From positions 1,674,001 through 1,738,000 of the forward strand of contig CAWAHU010000001.1 of NCBI GenBank assembly GCA_963781955.1: a stretch of 64,000 bases of DNA. The letters are read 5' to 3'. The notes beneath the pieces are model-generated. The model saw nothing but the letters and a program-made list of their open reading frames with translations. It did no database searches and had not been told where the DNA came from. The stretch is from Bog-473 sp963781955 (GTDB lineage: Bacteria; Actinomycetota; Acidimicrobiia; Acidimicrobiales; RAAP-2). Below are positions 34,295 to 42,826 of this stretch, in pieces (within the stretch, counting starts at the first letter, position 1; the number at the start of each line of letters is the position of its first letter). The position numbers and the translations under genes were made by a program.

Positions 34295-34705
34295 GATGAC
34301 CTCCATTTGTCCGGTGCTCTACCGCACACGAATCCTGGCAGAGGTGATGCGACGATTCCACCCTCCACCCTCTGCCCTCCCCCGCCCGATGTTCCGGATC
34401 TGCGAACAGGACTTCCTTTGGTGCCTGGAAGCGCCACTGGCGGGTAACTCATGGGCCCGGCGGCGAGAAGACCGACGCGTGACACGGGATATCCGTCGGT
34501 TGGTGTCCCGACTTCCCCGGCCCGCGGTCCAAGAGCTCGCCACGATGGCGGTCCGTCACTTCGACGCCGCCATCCCAGCAAGGAACGGGGGCGTGTACGA
34601 CGCGACGGTTGTGCGACCCGTCGTGACCTTCGCCTCAAGTTGAGGCAGGGCCACGGATGGATGCTCGATTGCTGAAGTGCCAGCACGGCGAGAGGAACGC
34701 ATCCG
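34295..34705. other. Intergenic stretch without a convincing gene
   Basis: Open frames exist on both strands, but their translations are Arg/Pro/Ser-rich and lack ribosome sites or family motifs. The left end carries the ribosome site of the FAD oxidase, and the right end carries GAGAGGAAC ahead of the SHOCT gene. Confidence 0.5.
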
Positions 34706-34993
34706 ATGATGCACTACCCCTATTACGACAACGGCGGGACCCATTGGGGTCTATGGATCGTCATGGTCGTGGCCATGCTGGTGTTCTTCGGCATCCTCGC
34801 CTGGGCGGTCGTAAGCATCATTCGCCAGAGGGACGCTCACGCCAGCGGGAGGTCCCAGCCACCGCCAGGTGCCGGTTCAGACCCTCTTCGCATCCTCGAC
34901 GAGCGTTTCGCCCGCGGAGAGATCGAAGTAGACGACTACACCCGCCGACGAGACCTCCTCAAAGGAAGTGGCCCGGCGACAGACCCAGGATGA
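34706..34993 (+). CDS. Membrane-anchored SHOCT-domain protein
   Basis: A 95-residue protein: a Tyr/His-rich N-terminus (MMHYPYYDNGG), one membrane helix (WIVMVVAMLVFFGILAWAVV), a basic linker and a C-terminal SHOCT motif (PLRILDERFARGEIEVDDYTRRRDLL). Very common in actinobacterial copper and stress loci. A good GAGAGGAAC site precedes the ATG pair. Twelve bases upstream of the broken cupredoxin gene, so probably an operon with it. Confidence 0.87.
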   Translation: MMHYPYYDNGGTHWGLWIVMVVAMLVFFGILAWAVVSIIRQRDAHASGRSQPPPGAGSDPLRILDERFARGEIEVDDYTRRRDLLKGSGPATDPG

Positions 34994-35005
34994 CGCGCCC
35001 CCGTC

Positions 35006-35521
35006 ATGATCGTCGCGGCGGTCGCGGCTCTGGCCGTTGGATCGACCGCTCTCATCGTCCTGTTGACCAGCCCGAATGGTCCTTCCGCCAACGGTGCGTA
35101 CGGCCACGTCACGTGCCCGGCACCTCAGCTTGGGTCATCCGTGCACGTCACGCTCACGGCTGCCGGATACTCGATGATGAGTCAAGAACCGATGATGGCT
35201 AGTCTCACAGGCAACCCCGCAGCAGTCTCTGCGGGCAAGGTCTCGTTCGTGGCGTCGAACTAGGGGGCACTCGTCCACGAGCTGGCGGTGCTCCCACTCC
35301 CCTCGGACGGTCCGGGCACGAGGCCCACCGGAACCGACGACAAGGTCAAAGAGTCCCAGAGTCTGGGGGGGGCATCACGGTCGTGCGCACCCGGCTCCGG
35401 TGACGGTATCGCCCCCGGAACCACGGCATGGACCACCACAATCACGCTGAAGCCAGGCCGTACGAGCTCGTCTGCAACGAGCCGGCACTATGCCGCCGGG
35501 ATGTTCGGCGTGCTGAGGTGA
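35006..35521 (+). pseudogene. Secreted cupredoxin-like protein, disrupted
   Basis: An N-terminal membrane/signal helix (VAAVAALAVGSTALIVLL) is followed by a cupredoxin domain of the sulfocyanin-like type. The frame is interrupted by TAG at 35261-35263 between VSFVASN and GALVHELAVLPL. Near the end, the in-frame reading GRTSSSATSRHYAAGMF masks YELVCNEP, which is present in the next frame. Restoring one base before TACGAG and two after GCC-GGC would give the copper loop Cys...His...Met. As written, the copper Cys is lost. Either decay or several sequence errors. Confidence 0.7.
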
Positions 35522-35564
35522 GTAGGGAGGGCGAGGTCGGAGTGGGCGCGTCTGGGATAGCAAG

Positions 35565-36299
35565 GTGAGTCCCAAATCGGTTCGAAGCGAACAGCAGCGG
35601 CGAGCCACGGCGCAGAAGAATCGGGACCGCCTCGAGCGAGAACATCGAAGACGACGACGGTGGTGGCTGGCCGCCGCAGGTGCGGTCGTCGTCGTCGGGA
35701 TCGCGGTCGTGGCACTCGTCGTCGGCTCCGGCTCGCCCGGCCCCCAGTCACCCACGTCAACCTTTCCAATCACCGTGCCGTACACCCCCGGCACCCAGGT
35801 GACGCTCTCAACCAGCCCGCCGCCGTGGCCGCTGCCCGACGACGCTCGTCCCTACATCGCCGCGGCCGGACTGAAGGTGCTGGGCCAAGAACAGCTGGCC
35901 GTCCACTACCACGCCCACCTCGACATCTTGGCGAGTGGAGCCAAGGTCCGAGTTCCGGGCGGCATCGGCATGGTCATCGCCAACGGACAAGAGTCGGGCA
36001 TATCAGTGGTGCACACGCACGACACGTCGGGCATCATCCACATCGAGTCCCCGACCAACTCCCCGTACGTCTTGGGACAGGTATTCACCCAATGGGGTGT
36101 CAGCCTCGCGACTGGAACGCTCGGCGGGTTGATCGACGGGAACGGCAACGTTCTGCGCGTCCTCGTTGATGGTCGAGCCTTCGAAGGCGACCCGGCCACC
36201 ATTGTGCTCAAAGCTCATCAGGAGATCGCCCTCTGGTACGGGCCGACAACCGCGTCGCCGAACGTTCCCCATCAGTACCGGTTCCCACCGGGCGACTAG
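35565..36299 (+). CDS. Membrane-anchored His-rich protein, paralogue B
   Basis: A 244-residue protein with a basic N-terminal helix (SEQQRRATAQKNRDRLEREH), one membrane helix (WWLAAAGAVVVVGIAVVALVV) and an outside domain with VHYHAHLDILASG, VPGGIGM, VVHTHDTSGIIHIES, YVLGQVFTQWGVSLA and an end Tyr/Phe pair. Same architecture and motifs as the protein at 21.6-22.4 kb (HxH-x-L, IGxG, HxHDxxGxIHxES, LGQxFxxWGV). The HYHAH and HTHD clusters suggest metal binding. Next to a copper-protein remnant, so copper handling is an attractive but unproved role. GTG start. Confidence 0.8.
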   Translation: MSPKSVRSEQQRRATAQKNRDRLEREHRRRRRWWLAAAGAVVVVGIAVVALVVGSGSPGPQSPTSTFPITVPYTPGTQVTLSTSPPPWPLPDDARPYIAAAGLKVLGQEQLAVHYHAHLDILASGAKVRVPGGIGMVIANGQESGISVVHTHDTSGIIHIESPTNSPYVLGQVFTQWGVSLATGTLGGLIDGNGNVLRVLVDGRAFEGDPATIVLKAHQEIALWYGPTTASPNVPHQYRFPPGD

Positions 36300-36387
36300 G
36301 TACGCGGCACTCCTACTAGCCGCCCGGCGCAGCGGCCCCCGATGTACCGCATGATGGCACCCTTCGACGGTACCGGGGCGCCCTTTG

Positions 36388-36999
36388 TCAGGACTTGGGT
36401 GCAAGAAACGTGACCTGTACGCCACCGTTCGCCAGACGGGCCCATCCACCACTCGGGCAACGCGATGCCGAGGTCAAGTAGACATATATGCCGTAGTTCT
36501 TGACGTGCTCAACCTTGACCTGACCAGAGGTCGCCCGCGTCCAGACGTACCCACCGCCGGGACCCACACGGATGTCCTTGACGGCGCTGCGCACTGGCAA
36601 CTGCTCGATCCGGTGCGTGAACCCCAGGTACGGACCGCGGACCATTCTCTGCGCGACGGACACGACGAAGGGTAAGTCGTTGGTTCGGCTTGCCATTGCA
36701 GGAAGACCATCCGGCGACGTGGCAGGCCCGACACGAGCCGAGCCCGGACACTCTCGGTAGGCACTGTTGTTTGCGATCAGGCCAACCAGCGAGCGGGCAG
36801 CCGCGGGGGGAGCCCCCTTTGGTGGTCCTCCGCCGCCGCTCCAAGAGACACCCGCATAGACACCCGACGCCACGGCGACCGCGAGCGCAGCCACGCAGGC
36901 CGTGAACCAGCGACGATGCCGCCTGTGACGTTTGGCCTCTTCGATCAGCGCATGCTCGTCTTCGGCCTGGACCGTCGGCATCGAATCGACAATCGTCAT
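36388..36999 (-). CDS. Membrane-anchored protein divergent from GntR
   Basis: A 203-residue protein. A short acidic N-terminus (MTIVDSMPTVQAEDEHALIEEAK) is followed by a basic stretch, one membrane helix (WFTACVAALAVAVASGVYAG), a Gly/Pro linker and an extracytoplasmic beta-rich domain (VVSVAQRMVRGPYLGF, VGPGGGYVW, YGIYVYL, GGVQVTFLA). Not recognised. ATG 36999 is chosen for its AGGTGG site. It shares a 39-bp promoter region with the GntR regulator and is the most likely target of that repressor. Confidence 0.65.
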   Translation of the reverse strand: MTIVDSMPTVQAEDEHALIEEAKRHRRHRRWFTACVAALAVAVASGVYAGVSWSGGGGPPKGAPPAAARSLVGLIANNSAYRECPGSARVGPATSPDGLPAMASRTNDLPFVVSVAQRMVRGPYLGFTHRIEQLPVRSAVKDIRVGPGGGYVWTRATSGQVKVEHVKNYGIYVYLTSASRCPSGGWARLANGGVQVTFLAPKS

Positions 37000-37017
37000 A
37001 TCCACCTCTGAATCTAT

Positions 37018-37038
37018 GGTACTAAGATACGTAGCACC
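37018..37038. promoter_or_regulatory. Candidate GntR operator between divergent genes
   Basis: GGTACT (37018-37023) and AGCACC (37033-37038) form an imperfect inverted repeat (5 of 6 positions) ending at the GntR ATG. TAAGAT between the arms may be the -10 box of the regulator. The position implies control of both genes. Confidence 0.45.
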
Positions 37039-37389
37039 ATGCTGAAGGTCAAGTTGCACGGCGAGAGCGAGGGGCTTGCCCTCTACGAGCACGTCGCGAG
37101 CGAGATTCGCCGCGCAATCGCTGACGGTGAGGCGAGACCCGGAGAAAGGCTGCCCCCAGCAAGAGACCTCGCGGCAGTGCTCGGGGTGAACACGAACACC
37201 GTCTTCCGAGCACTGCGGTTACTGCGCGACGAAGGCTTGTTGGAGTTCCGGCGGGGACGCGGCGTGACCGTCACTGGTGCCGCGACAGAACGAGGAGCTG
37301 TCCTGTCACGGGCGCGCGACCTCTTGCAGTTTGCCCAACGCCAGGGGTATCACCGAGACGAGCTGATTCGGATCATCGAGAACCTCTGA
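37039..37389 (+). CDS. GntR-family regulator, YtrA subfamily
   Basis: A 116-residue repressor-like protein: the winged helix (ALYEHVASEIRRAIADGEARPGERLPPARDLAAVLGVNTNTVFRALRLLRDEGLLEFRRGRGVTV) fills residues 15-80 and a ~35-residue helical tail dimerises. The short tail is typical of YtrA regulators, which usually control transporters or membrane proteins. No ABC transporter follows here, so the divergent membrane protein is the best candidate target. Confidence 0.92.
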   Translation: MLKVKLHGESEGLALYEHVASEIRRAIADGEARPGERLPPARDLAAVLGVNTNTVFRALRLLRDEGLLEFRRGRGVTVTGAATERGAVLSRARDLLQFAQRQGYHRDELIRIIENL

Positions 37390-37920
37390 ACGCTCGGCGT
37401 CCGGGCTCAATGGCTCATGTGTGCCGGCGTAGACCAAGACTGCCTGCTTGAGACTGACGTCAAGTGCCTGCCGCCGGCACGCCGGTTGGCTTGCGGACAG
37501 ATGGGTCCAGGCCCCGTGCTGCACAGGGCTGCGAGACGCCGGGCCTCGGCAAGCACGACGAATGCGAACCCGATCCAGACGCACCGCCCGGTGCTGCCGC
37601 TCCTGGTTTACGCCCGCAAGTTCCCACCGGACGACGGTGGATGCACCGATCTCGGTCAGGCTGTCTAGATCGAATTTTGCAAGGGCAACGGATCGGGCTT
37701 GCACCACGGCAAGCGCCAACACGAACACACCCGCTATGTTCCAGCCGAGCGTAGGCTGCTTCCAGTTTGCGGCCCCGTCTCAGAAGCCGAGCGTGACGCG
37801 TCCGGTCAGCGGTCTCAGTCACCAGTCCAGTTTCCAAGACTGCGCCGACGGGGTGTGCCCCCCTCGCCGGGATGGGGTGCCACCAAGCGGTACGACTGGT
37901 GCACCCTAAGATTTGTCATT
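37390..37920. other. Stretch without a convincing gene
   Basis: A minus-strand frame (37306-37728, containing IAGVFVLALAVVQARSVAL and LTEIGASTVVRWELAGV) hints at a degraded membrane segment. It overlaps the GntR 3' end, lacks a ribosome site and turns Arg/Pro-rich. Plus-strand frames look non-coding. YtrA regulators usually have a co-transcribed membrane gene here; it may have decayed. Confidence 0.4.
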
Positions 37921-38379
37921 GTGAGGTGCTTGCCCGCAATGGTGCTGGTGGCCAGCTTGGTCGCTGGATGTGCGGCTTCGCCGTCAAAGTCCTCGAAGGC
38001 CGCATCGGGATGCGTGACGTTTATGGAGCCTGTGCACGCAAGGGAACCACATGATGTCGTCGAGTGGGCTCAGGGAAAACCGGTAATCGGCGAGGGGTCG
38101 TTGTGGACGATCCGTTCGGCGGTCAGTGTTCCTGGTGTGCAATACGGCACCGGCTGGCACCTGAAGTTCCCGTGGTACACCAGGCCCAACGGGGTTTTCC
38201 GTATCGACGGTCGTCGCCTTGATGGACCGGGAACGTTTCATTACGACGTCAATCGCGCCTTTGATGCTCGCGGGGCCTTCAATACGTCAACGCTCGATTT
38301 CTCGGTTCCGGGATGCTGGCAAGTCACCGGCCAGTACCGGACCTCACGCCTGCGGTTCAATCTGAGCGTAGGGCGCTAA
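37921..38379 (+). CDS. Putative lipoprotein
   Basis: A 152-residue protein from GTG 37921. The signal VRCLPAMVLVASLVAGC ends in the lipobox LVAGC, after which comes a Ser/Lys linker (AASPSKSSKAASGC). The mature part is beta-rich: GEGSLWTIRSAV, YGTGWHLKFPWYTRPNGVFRIDGRRLDGPGTFHYDV, and a C-terminal VPGCWQVTGQY that recalls secreted proteins with an Ig-like C-terminal strand pair. Two mature cysteines could bond. Function unknown; anchored to the outer face of the membrane. Confidence 0.72.
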   Translation: MRCLPAMVLVASLVAGCAASPSKSSKAASGCVTFMEPVHAREPHDVVEWAQGKPVIGEGSLWTIRSAVSVPGVQYGTGWHLKFPWYTRPNGVFRIDGRRLDGPGTFHYDVNRAFDARGAFNTSTLDFSVPGCWQVTGQYRTSRLRFNLSVGR

Positions 38380-38442
38380 GTGGCTGCCCCCCGTGCACCT
38401 GCTGGGAGCGCACGACGATCCGAGCCGGACAAAGATGTCGAC

Positions 38443-38757
38443 ATGCCCCATGTCCTGATCATCGATCCCCCAAGCGAAGTGGCCATTCAGCCTGATGCCG
38501 TGGTCTCGAAAGTCGTGCACCGTGGCGACGGGATGAACGTCACTGTCTTTGGCTTCGACGCCGACCAGGAGCTGACCGAGCACCAGGCGGCTCGCGCTGC
38601 AGTAGTTCAGGTCCTGTCCGGGCGACTTCGCTTCACCGTTGACGGCGAGGAGCTCGAGCTGGTTCCAGGCTCGTGGCTGCACATGGCGCCTGGCACGCCC
38701 CACTCCCTGGTCGCTACTGAACCGACCATCATGCTGCTGACACTTGTCGGCTCCTGA
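38443..38757 (+). CDS. Cupin-domain protein
   Basis: A 104-residue single-domain cupin: MNVTVFGFDADQELTEHQAARAAVVQVLSGRLRFTVDGEELELVPGSWLHMAPGTPHSLVA covers both cupin motifs. The first motif has the EHQA in place of the usual HxH...E set, leaving a His and Glu, and the second has PGTPHSL with the late His. Metal binding is likely but not certain. No fused regulator domain. ATG 38443 preferred over the GTG 63 bases upstream because the extension looks non-coding. Confidence 0.85.
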   Translation: MPHVLIIDPPSEVAIQPDAVVSKVVHRGDGMNVTVFGFDADQELTEHQAARAAVVQVLSGRLRFTVDGEELELVPGSWLHMAPGTPHSLVATEPTIMLLTLVGS

Positions 38758-39397
38758 CCGGCTTCCGTGGCGGGGGCCGCTGCCGCGAACATCGCCTGAC
38801 ACGCGCCAGCCCCCGAACGCCGGAACCAGGGACGCGAAACGACCCGCCGGAGCGGGGCCGGAGCGCTGGACTGGTTGTCTGCGGTCAGACCGTGGCGGCG
38901 CGCATCTCGTCGAGCAGCACAACCGCCGACAACCCCGCCCGGATACGAAATCTCAGCAGCGTTCACGTAGACGGCCGAGGCTTAAGTATCCGGGAGGCGA
39001 CGAACCCGCCGGGAGGGAACGAGCCACGATTCAATTGCGCGTCGCAACAACGGTTCGCTTCATGGATTATTTGGATTCGCGCTCAAGCCCACGAATACGA
39101 TTGACTGCACGGACGGTGAGGGTTCCATGGGGTGTTTGCTCCCCTAACCGCTCCCCCGCACTGGTCTCTGCGCTCCCCGGTCCCTCAAGAAGCGCTTCTG
39201 ACCTGGTGGGGAGAGAGGGGCCCCGAGCCGCGAACGGCCCAGAAGCGCCGCGGAGGAGGCCGCGACCAGGGGGCGAGCGAGGCGGCGGCGCCCCCGGAGG
39301 GGCCGGGAGGACGGGCGCCGCCGCCCACCGGGAAACGCCGGGGCCACGCGGCGCGGGGCGGGGGCATTCCGACGGCCCAAGAACGAACGAAGCCGAC
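38758..39397. other. Gene-free, locally extreme GC stretch before IS1380
   Basis: No frame shows family motifs. Between about 39225 and 39370 the plus strand is almost only G, C and A with few T, which encodes Arg/Gly/Ala/Pro runs in every frame. It ends where recognisable transposase sequence begins at about 39397, so it likely marks a deletion or recombination junction. Confidence 0.5.
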
Positions 39398-40546
39398 ATG
39401 GCCGTCGCCATTGCCGATGGGGCCACCACGCTCAGCGACGTGCGCGTGCTCGGCGACCAGCCGGGCCTCTTCGGCGCCGTGGCGTCGGTGCCCACGATGT
39501 GGCGGACCCTCGAGGCGACCGACCGGAGCGCCCTCGAGCGCATCGAGGCTGCTCGGGCCAGCGCTCGAGTGGCTGCCTGGGCGGCCGGGATGGACCCGGG
39601 CTTCTACGTGATCGACATCGACGCCACGCTCGTCAATGCCCACTCGGACAAGGAGGGTGCGGCGCCGAACTACAAGCACGGCTTCGGCTTCCAGCCCATG
39701 GTCGCCTTCCTCGACGCCACGGGCGAGGCCCTGGCCGCGATCTTGCGCCCGGGCAATGCGGCGGCTGGGTCGGCCGAGGACCATGTGCGCCTGCTCGACA
39801 CCACGTTGGCCCAGTTGCCGGTGGATCCAATGGCCGCCGAGGTCATCGCCCGGACCGATTCGGCCGGGGCCAGTCACGGCTTCGTCGACGCCTGCCGCGA
39901 CCGGGGTGTCCGCTTCATCGTGGGGCATCGACTCAACGCAGAGCTGGCGCGCCTGGTCCTCGACATCCCTCAAAACCGCTGGATGTCGACCATTTCGGCC
40001 GACGGCACCGACGAGCGCGACGCCGGGGTGGTGGCCGAGATCACGGACCTGGTGGATCTGGGCCTCTGGCCCGAGGGCACCCGCATGCTCGCGCGGCGCG
40101 AAGAGCCCCATCCAGGCGCCCAACTGACCTTCAGCGACATCGACGGCCATCGTTACCAGCTCTTCATCACCGATCACCCCGAAGAAGACGGGGCCTTCCT
40201 CGAAGCCCTCTATCGGGGCCGGGGACGCTGCGAGCGGCGCATCTGCGACGCCAAGGACACCGGGCTCGAGAACCTGCCCTCGGCCAGCTTCGCCATCAAC
40301 GAGGCCTGGCTGGCCTTGGTGCTGATCGCGACCGACCTGCTCGCGTGGATGCGCGGCCTGTGCCTGGAGGGCGCTCTTCAAAAGGCCGAGCCCAAGCGCC
40401 TGCGCTATGCGCTGCTGCACAGCGCGGGGATCCTCGTGCGCTCGGCGCGACGGACCACCTTGCGCATCGCGGCGGGCTGGCCCTGGGCCGAGGACCTCGT
40501 CGCTGCGTTCGGGCGCCTGCCCGGGTGGGTGGCATCCACCACCTGA
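39398..40546 (+). mobile_element. IS1380-family transposase, 5'-truncated
   Basis: A 382-residue remnant of a DDE transposase. Similarity starts at MAVAIADGATTLSDVRVLGDQPGLFG, which in full-length IS1380 proteins lies about 65-70 residues in, so the N-terminal DNA-binding part is missing. Catalytic residues appear intact: Asp in VIDIDATLVNAHSDKEG, Asp in ARTDSAGASHG and Glu in GRCERRICDAKDTGLENLPS. The C-terminus is complete (AAGWPWAEDLVAAFGRLPGW). Terminal inverted repeats were not identified. Probably immobile on its own. Confidence 0.88.
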
Positions 40547-40749
40547 ACACGCGTCGTCTGCCTCCACGCGATCCCACGACCACGCCGGGACCTCGCACGT
40601 CCCGGTGCGTGTCCACCATCGTTCTTGGGGGCGCCGACACGGCTTGTCGACCCCGCGAATCCCAGCCCGAGGCCGCGTTCGACAGGGTCAGTCCCGCGAC
40701 CGCGTCAGTTGGTGACATCAGAAGCTTCAGGGAGAGTTACTGAAAAGTC

Positions 40750-40761
40750 GGGGCTAGCCCC
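40750..40761. repeat. 12-bp palindrome downstream of IS1380 remnant
   Basis: GGGGCTAGCCCC is a perfect palindrome 200 bp after the transposase stop and 60 bp before the stop of the convergent PLP gene. It could be a terminator stem without loop or part of an IS end; too short to decide. Confidence 0.3.
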
Positions 40762-40820
40762 TAGCGGGACATCGGGGACAGTCAACTTCCGGCAAGATGC
40801 CACACGGGAGCCACCCGTCG

Positions 40821-42197
40821 TTACTGAAGGTCTGTTGGCCTTTCGAACGTCGGCCACACGTCGAGCAGCCGGCCGTTGCGGACCGCGTGAAGCGAGCCGA
40901 AGTAGTCCACGCCCTCACCGCTTTGATTTGGCCACAGGAGCACATAGTCGTTGATCGACAGTGCCCCGTTCGGTGCAACGATGGCCGCGCGGCCACCTGC
41001 ACGCATGTTGTCCGCGACGCCGGGCGGATATATGAACGCTGGCTGGATGCCGCTGCTGTCGGGCCAGGCCGACCCGAGCAGGTACCACGCGTGACCGGTG
41101 ATCGGGGGTTGCGGGATCTGGGTGATTAGCTCTGACGGAAAGGGGCCGATGTCCTTGAGCACCGGAGAACACTGCGTAGCCGCACGGACGAGCCCTTGGT
41201 TGTCGAACGTCTGGAGGTAGCCGGCATACATGTACGCGGATCCCGGGCTGATCTCGTTGATTTCTGGCTTGCCCACCCAGTTTTGGTAATTGGAGCTGGC
41301 TGGGCCATTGCGGATGAGCGTCTTGGGGTTGTAGAGGTCGCCACCCTCTTCCGCTAGTTGCGCGAGGTACCTTCTGTACAAGTCGCTTGCCGTGTTGGCG
41401 ACGAAGAGGCGGTAGTTCTGGTCGCCGGTCAACGTCGCCCAACCGTCGTAGCACAGTGTCGCTCTGAGGCGCAGGCGGCGCTTGGCCCGACGGAGCAACT
41501 TGATCGCCTCCGAGATCTCCGGCTCGAAAACCAACCCGCCGCGGCCCTCGCCGGAGTCGAACTCCAAGGCGATGTTGAGCGGTAGCTCGCGGGGAGTGGT
41601 GCGTGCGAGGCCCGCGAGATCGTCGATGTTCTCGAGCGAGCTGGCAAGAATTGTGAGGGTGTAGCTGCGCTGGCGGCTCGGCGGCTGGGAACCCAGAAAC
41701 CAGCGCAGCTCTCCGCCAGTCGATGGGTAGCCCATCATCAGATCCGTGCCTGCTGGCGCAGCCGTCATGATTTGATCGACTTGGCGCAAGCGGAACACCA
41801 AGCCACGAGGCTTGGGCAGTTGGCGCATGATGTAAGCGCAGAGTTGCGGGCACTGGAATGCCTTGAGTGCTGGCCGGACATTCCAATTCTGACGATCGGC
41901 GAAGTTCTGAATCACGCTGGCGTTGCGATCGACGGCTGCCAGATCGACGAACATCAGCGGTTGCCCCTCCCCGTATCGACGAGCCAACCCTGCAAGCGCC
42001 GACATGCCCGTCGGCTTGCCACCCTGGCCGAGAAGTCGAGCGGACCCTATCAAGGCCGTCGGCTCGTAGGCGGGGGCAGCGGCGCCGGCGGCGCGCGCTC
42101 CGGGTCCGACCGCGGCCAACGCACTCACCGCGCCAGCACCGGCAATAAGCTGGCGTCGGCTCAGGTGCGTCGTGGCTGGATGGGCCTCCTCATTCAT
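40821..42197 (-). CDS. Tat-exported fold-type III PLP protein (alanine racemase-like)
   Basis: A 458-residue protein. The N-terminus has a twin-arginine signal (SRRQLIAGAGAVSALAAVG, cleavage after about residue 40). The body resembles the N-terminal TIM-barrel domain of alanine racemase / D-threonine aldolase: MFVDLAAVDRNASVIQNFAD, then VRPALKAFQCPQLCAYIM with the PLP Lys, LEFDSGEGRGGL, LRLRATLCYDGWATL and a late C-terminal beta domain. The Tat route implies folding with PLP in the cytoplasm before export. A periplasmic D-amino-acid racemase, dehydratase or aldolase is plausible. Unusual combination. Confidence 0.8.
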   Translation of the reverse strand: MNEEAHPATTHLSRRQLIAGAGAVSALAAVGPGARAAGAAAPAYEPTALIGSARLLGQGGKPTGMSALAGLARRYGEGQPLMFVDLAAVDRNASVIQNFADRQNWNVRPALKAFQCPQLCAYIMRQLPKPRGLVFRLRQVDQIMTAAPAGTDLMMGYPSTGGELRWFLGSQPPSRQRSYTLTILASSLENIDDLAGLARTTPRELPLNIALEFDSGEGRGGLVFEPEISEAIKLLRRAKRRLRLRATLCYDGWATLTGDQNYRLFVANTASDLYRRYLAQLAEEGGDLYNPKTLIRNGPASSNYQNWVGKPEINEISPGSAYMYAGYLQTFDNQGLVRAATQCSPVLKDIGPFPSELITQIPQPPITGHAWYLLGSAWPDSSGIQPAFIYPPGVADNMRAGGRAAIVAPNGALSINDYVLLWPNQSGEGVDYFGSLHAVRNGRLLDVWPTFERPTDLQ

Positions 42198-42568
42198 TGC
42201 GCTAGTCCCGGTCCCGCACGATACCCGTTCAGCTCCTCGATCGCAGGCCGAACCGCAACCGTGGGGTGGGTGAATGGGGAGCTACCGGATACAAGGCAGA
42301 ATCGACGATATGGCGTCCCGAGAACTGGAGTGACTCGGGACACCCATCTGCGTCAGTCACGATGAGGCGGGTGGACACGGCGGCCCCTCAGCTCGAGGGG
42401 CCGCTCCGCGAGCAGCTCGGTCTACCCTCGGACCGTGGACCCGATGCCCTCCCCGGCGAACCTTGCCCCGGCGGGAATGGACCTAAGCCCCTTCAGGGCA
42501 CTCGACCCAGGGACTAGGCCACAAGCAGGAGTCACGTAGACCACGGCTCCGGGACGGGGAGTTTCGCC
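42198..42568. other. Intergenic stretch, nothing clear
   Basis: Short frames on both strands lack motifs and ribosome sites. The left end is the promoter region of the PLP gene. An imperfect CGGCCCCTCAG / CTCGAGGGGCCG inverted repeat near 42381-42405 could be a hairpin. Confidence 0.4.
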
Positions 42569-42826
42569 ATGTCCGGTTCGCCGTTGCACGGTTGGGGTCG
42601 GTTGGGGCGGTTGGTCGCGGCGCTTGCGGCTGTAACCGGCACCCTCGCTCTGGCGCCGGTCGTTGCCGGCGTCGGTCAGCGACCCGCTGGTGCTGCTCAA
42701 GGCTGCGGCGTGCGATTCGGTTCGCCCACCGTGACGGGAGCCAACATCACGCACATGTGCCGGACTGGGGCAGGGCACCCTCTGTGCGAAAGGTCGGCCG
42801 GGGCGCGGGCACAGAGCATTGACTGA
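42569..42826 (+). CDS. Short secreted protein, probably a truncated gene
   Basis: An 85-residue product with a clear signal peptide (RLVAALAAVTGTLALAPVVAG, cleavage near GAAQ) and only ~40 mature residues (QGCGVRFGSPTVTGANITHMC...). The start of the mature part looks like a larger secreted protein, but the tail is Arg/Gly-rich and reads through into poorly coding DNA. Probably the 5' remnant of a longer gene cut by rearrangement. Overlaps a minus-strand frame at its 3' end. Confidence 0.45.
   Translation: MSGSPLHGWGRLGRLVAALAAVTGTLALAPVVAGVGQRPAGAAQGCGVRFGSPTVTGANITHMCRTGAGHPLCERSAGARAQSID

Noticed and set aside
37306..37728. Minus-strand membrane-like gene
   Set aside because: Only one hydrophobic stretch; it overlaps the GntR 3' end, lacks a ribosome site and becomes Arg/Pro-rich.
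39185..39215. Second tRNA-Val 3' end or att copy
   Set aside because: CTGACCTGGTGGG matches the tRNA-Val 3' flank for 13 bases, but matches this short are expected by chance in a window this long, and the T-arm does not follow.
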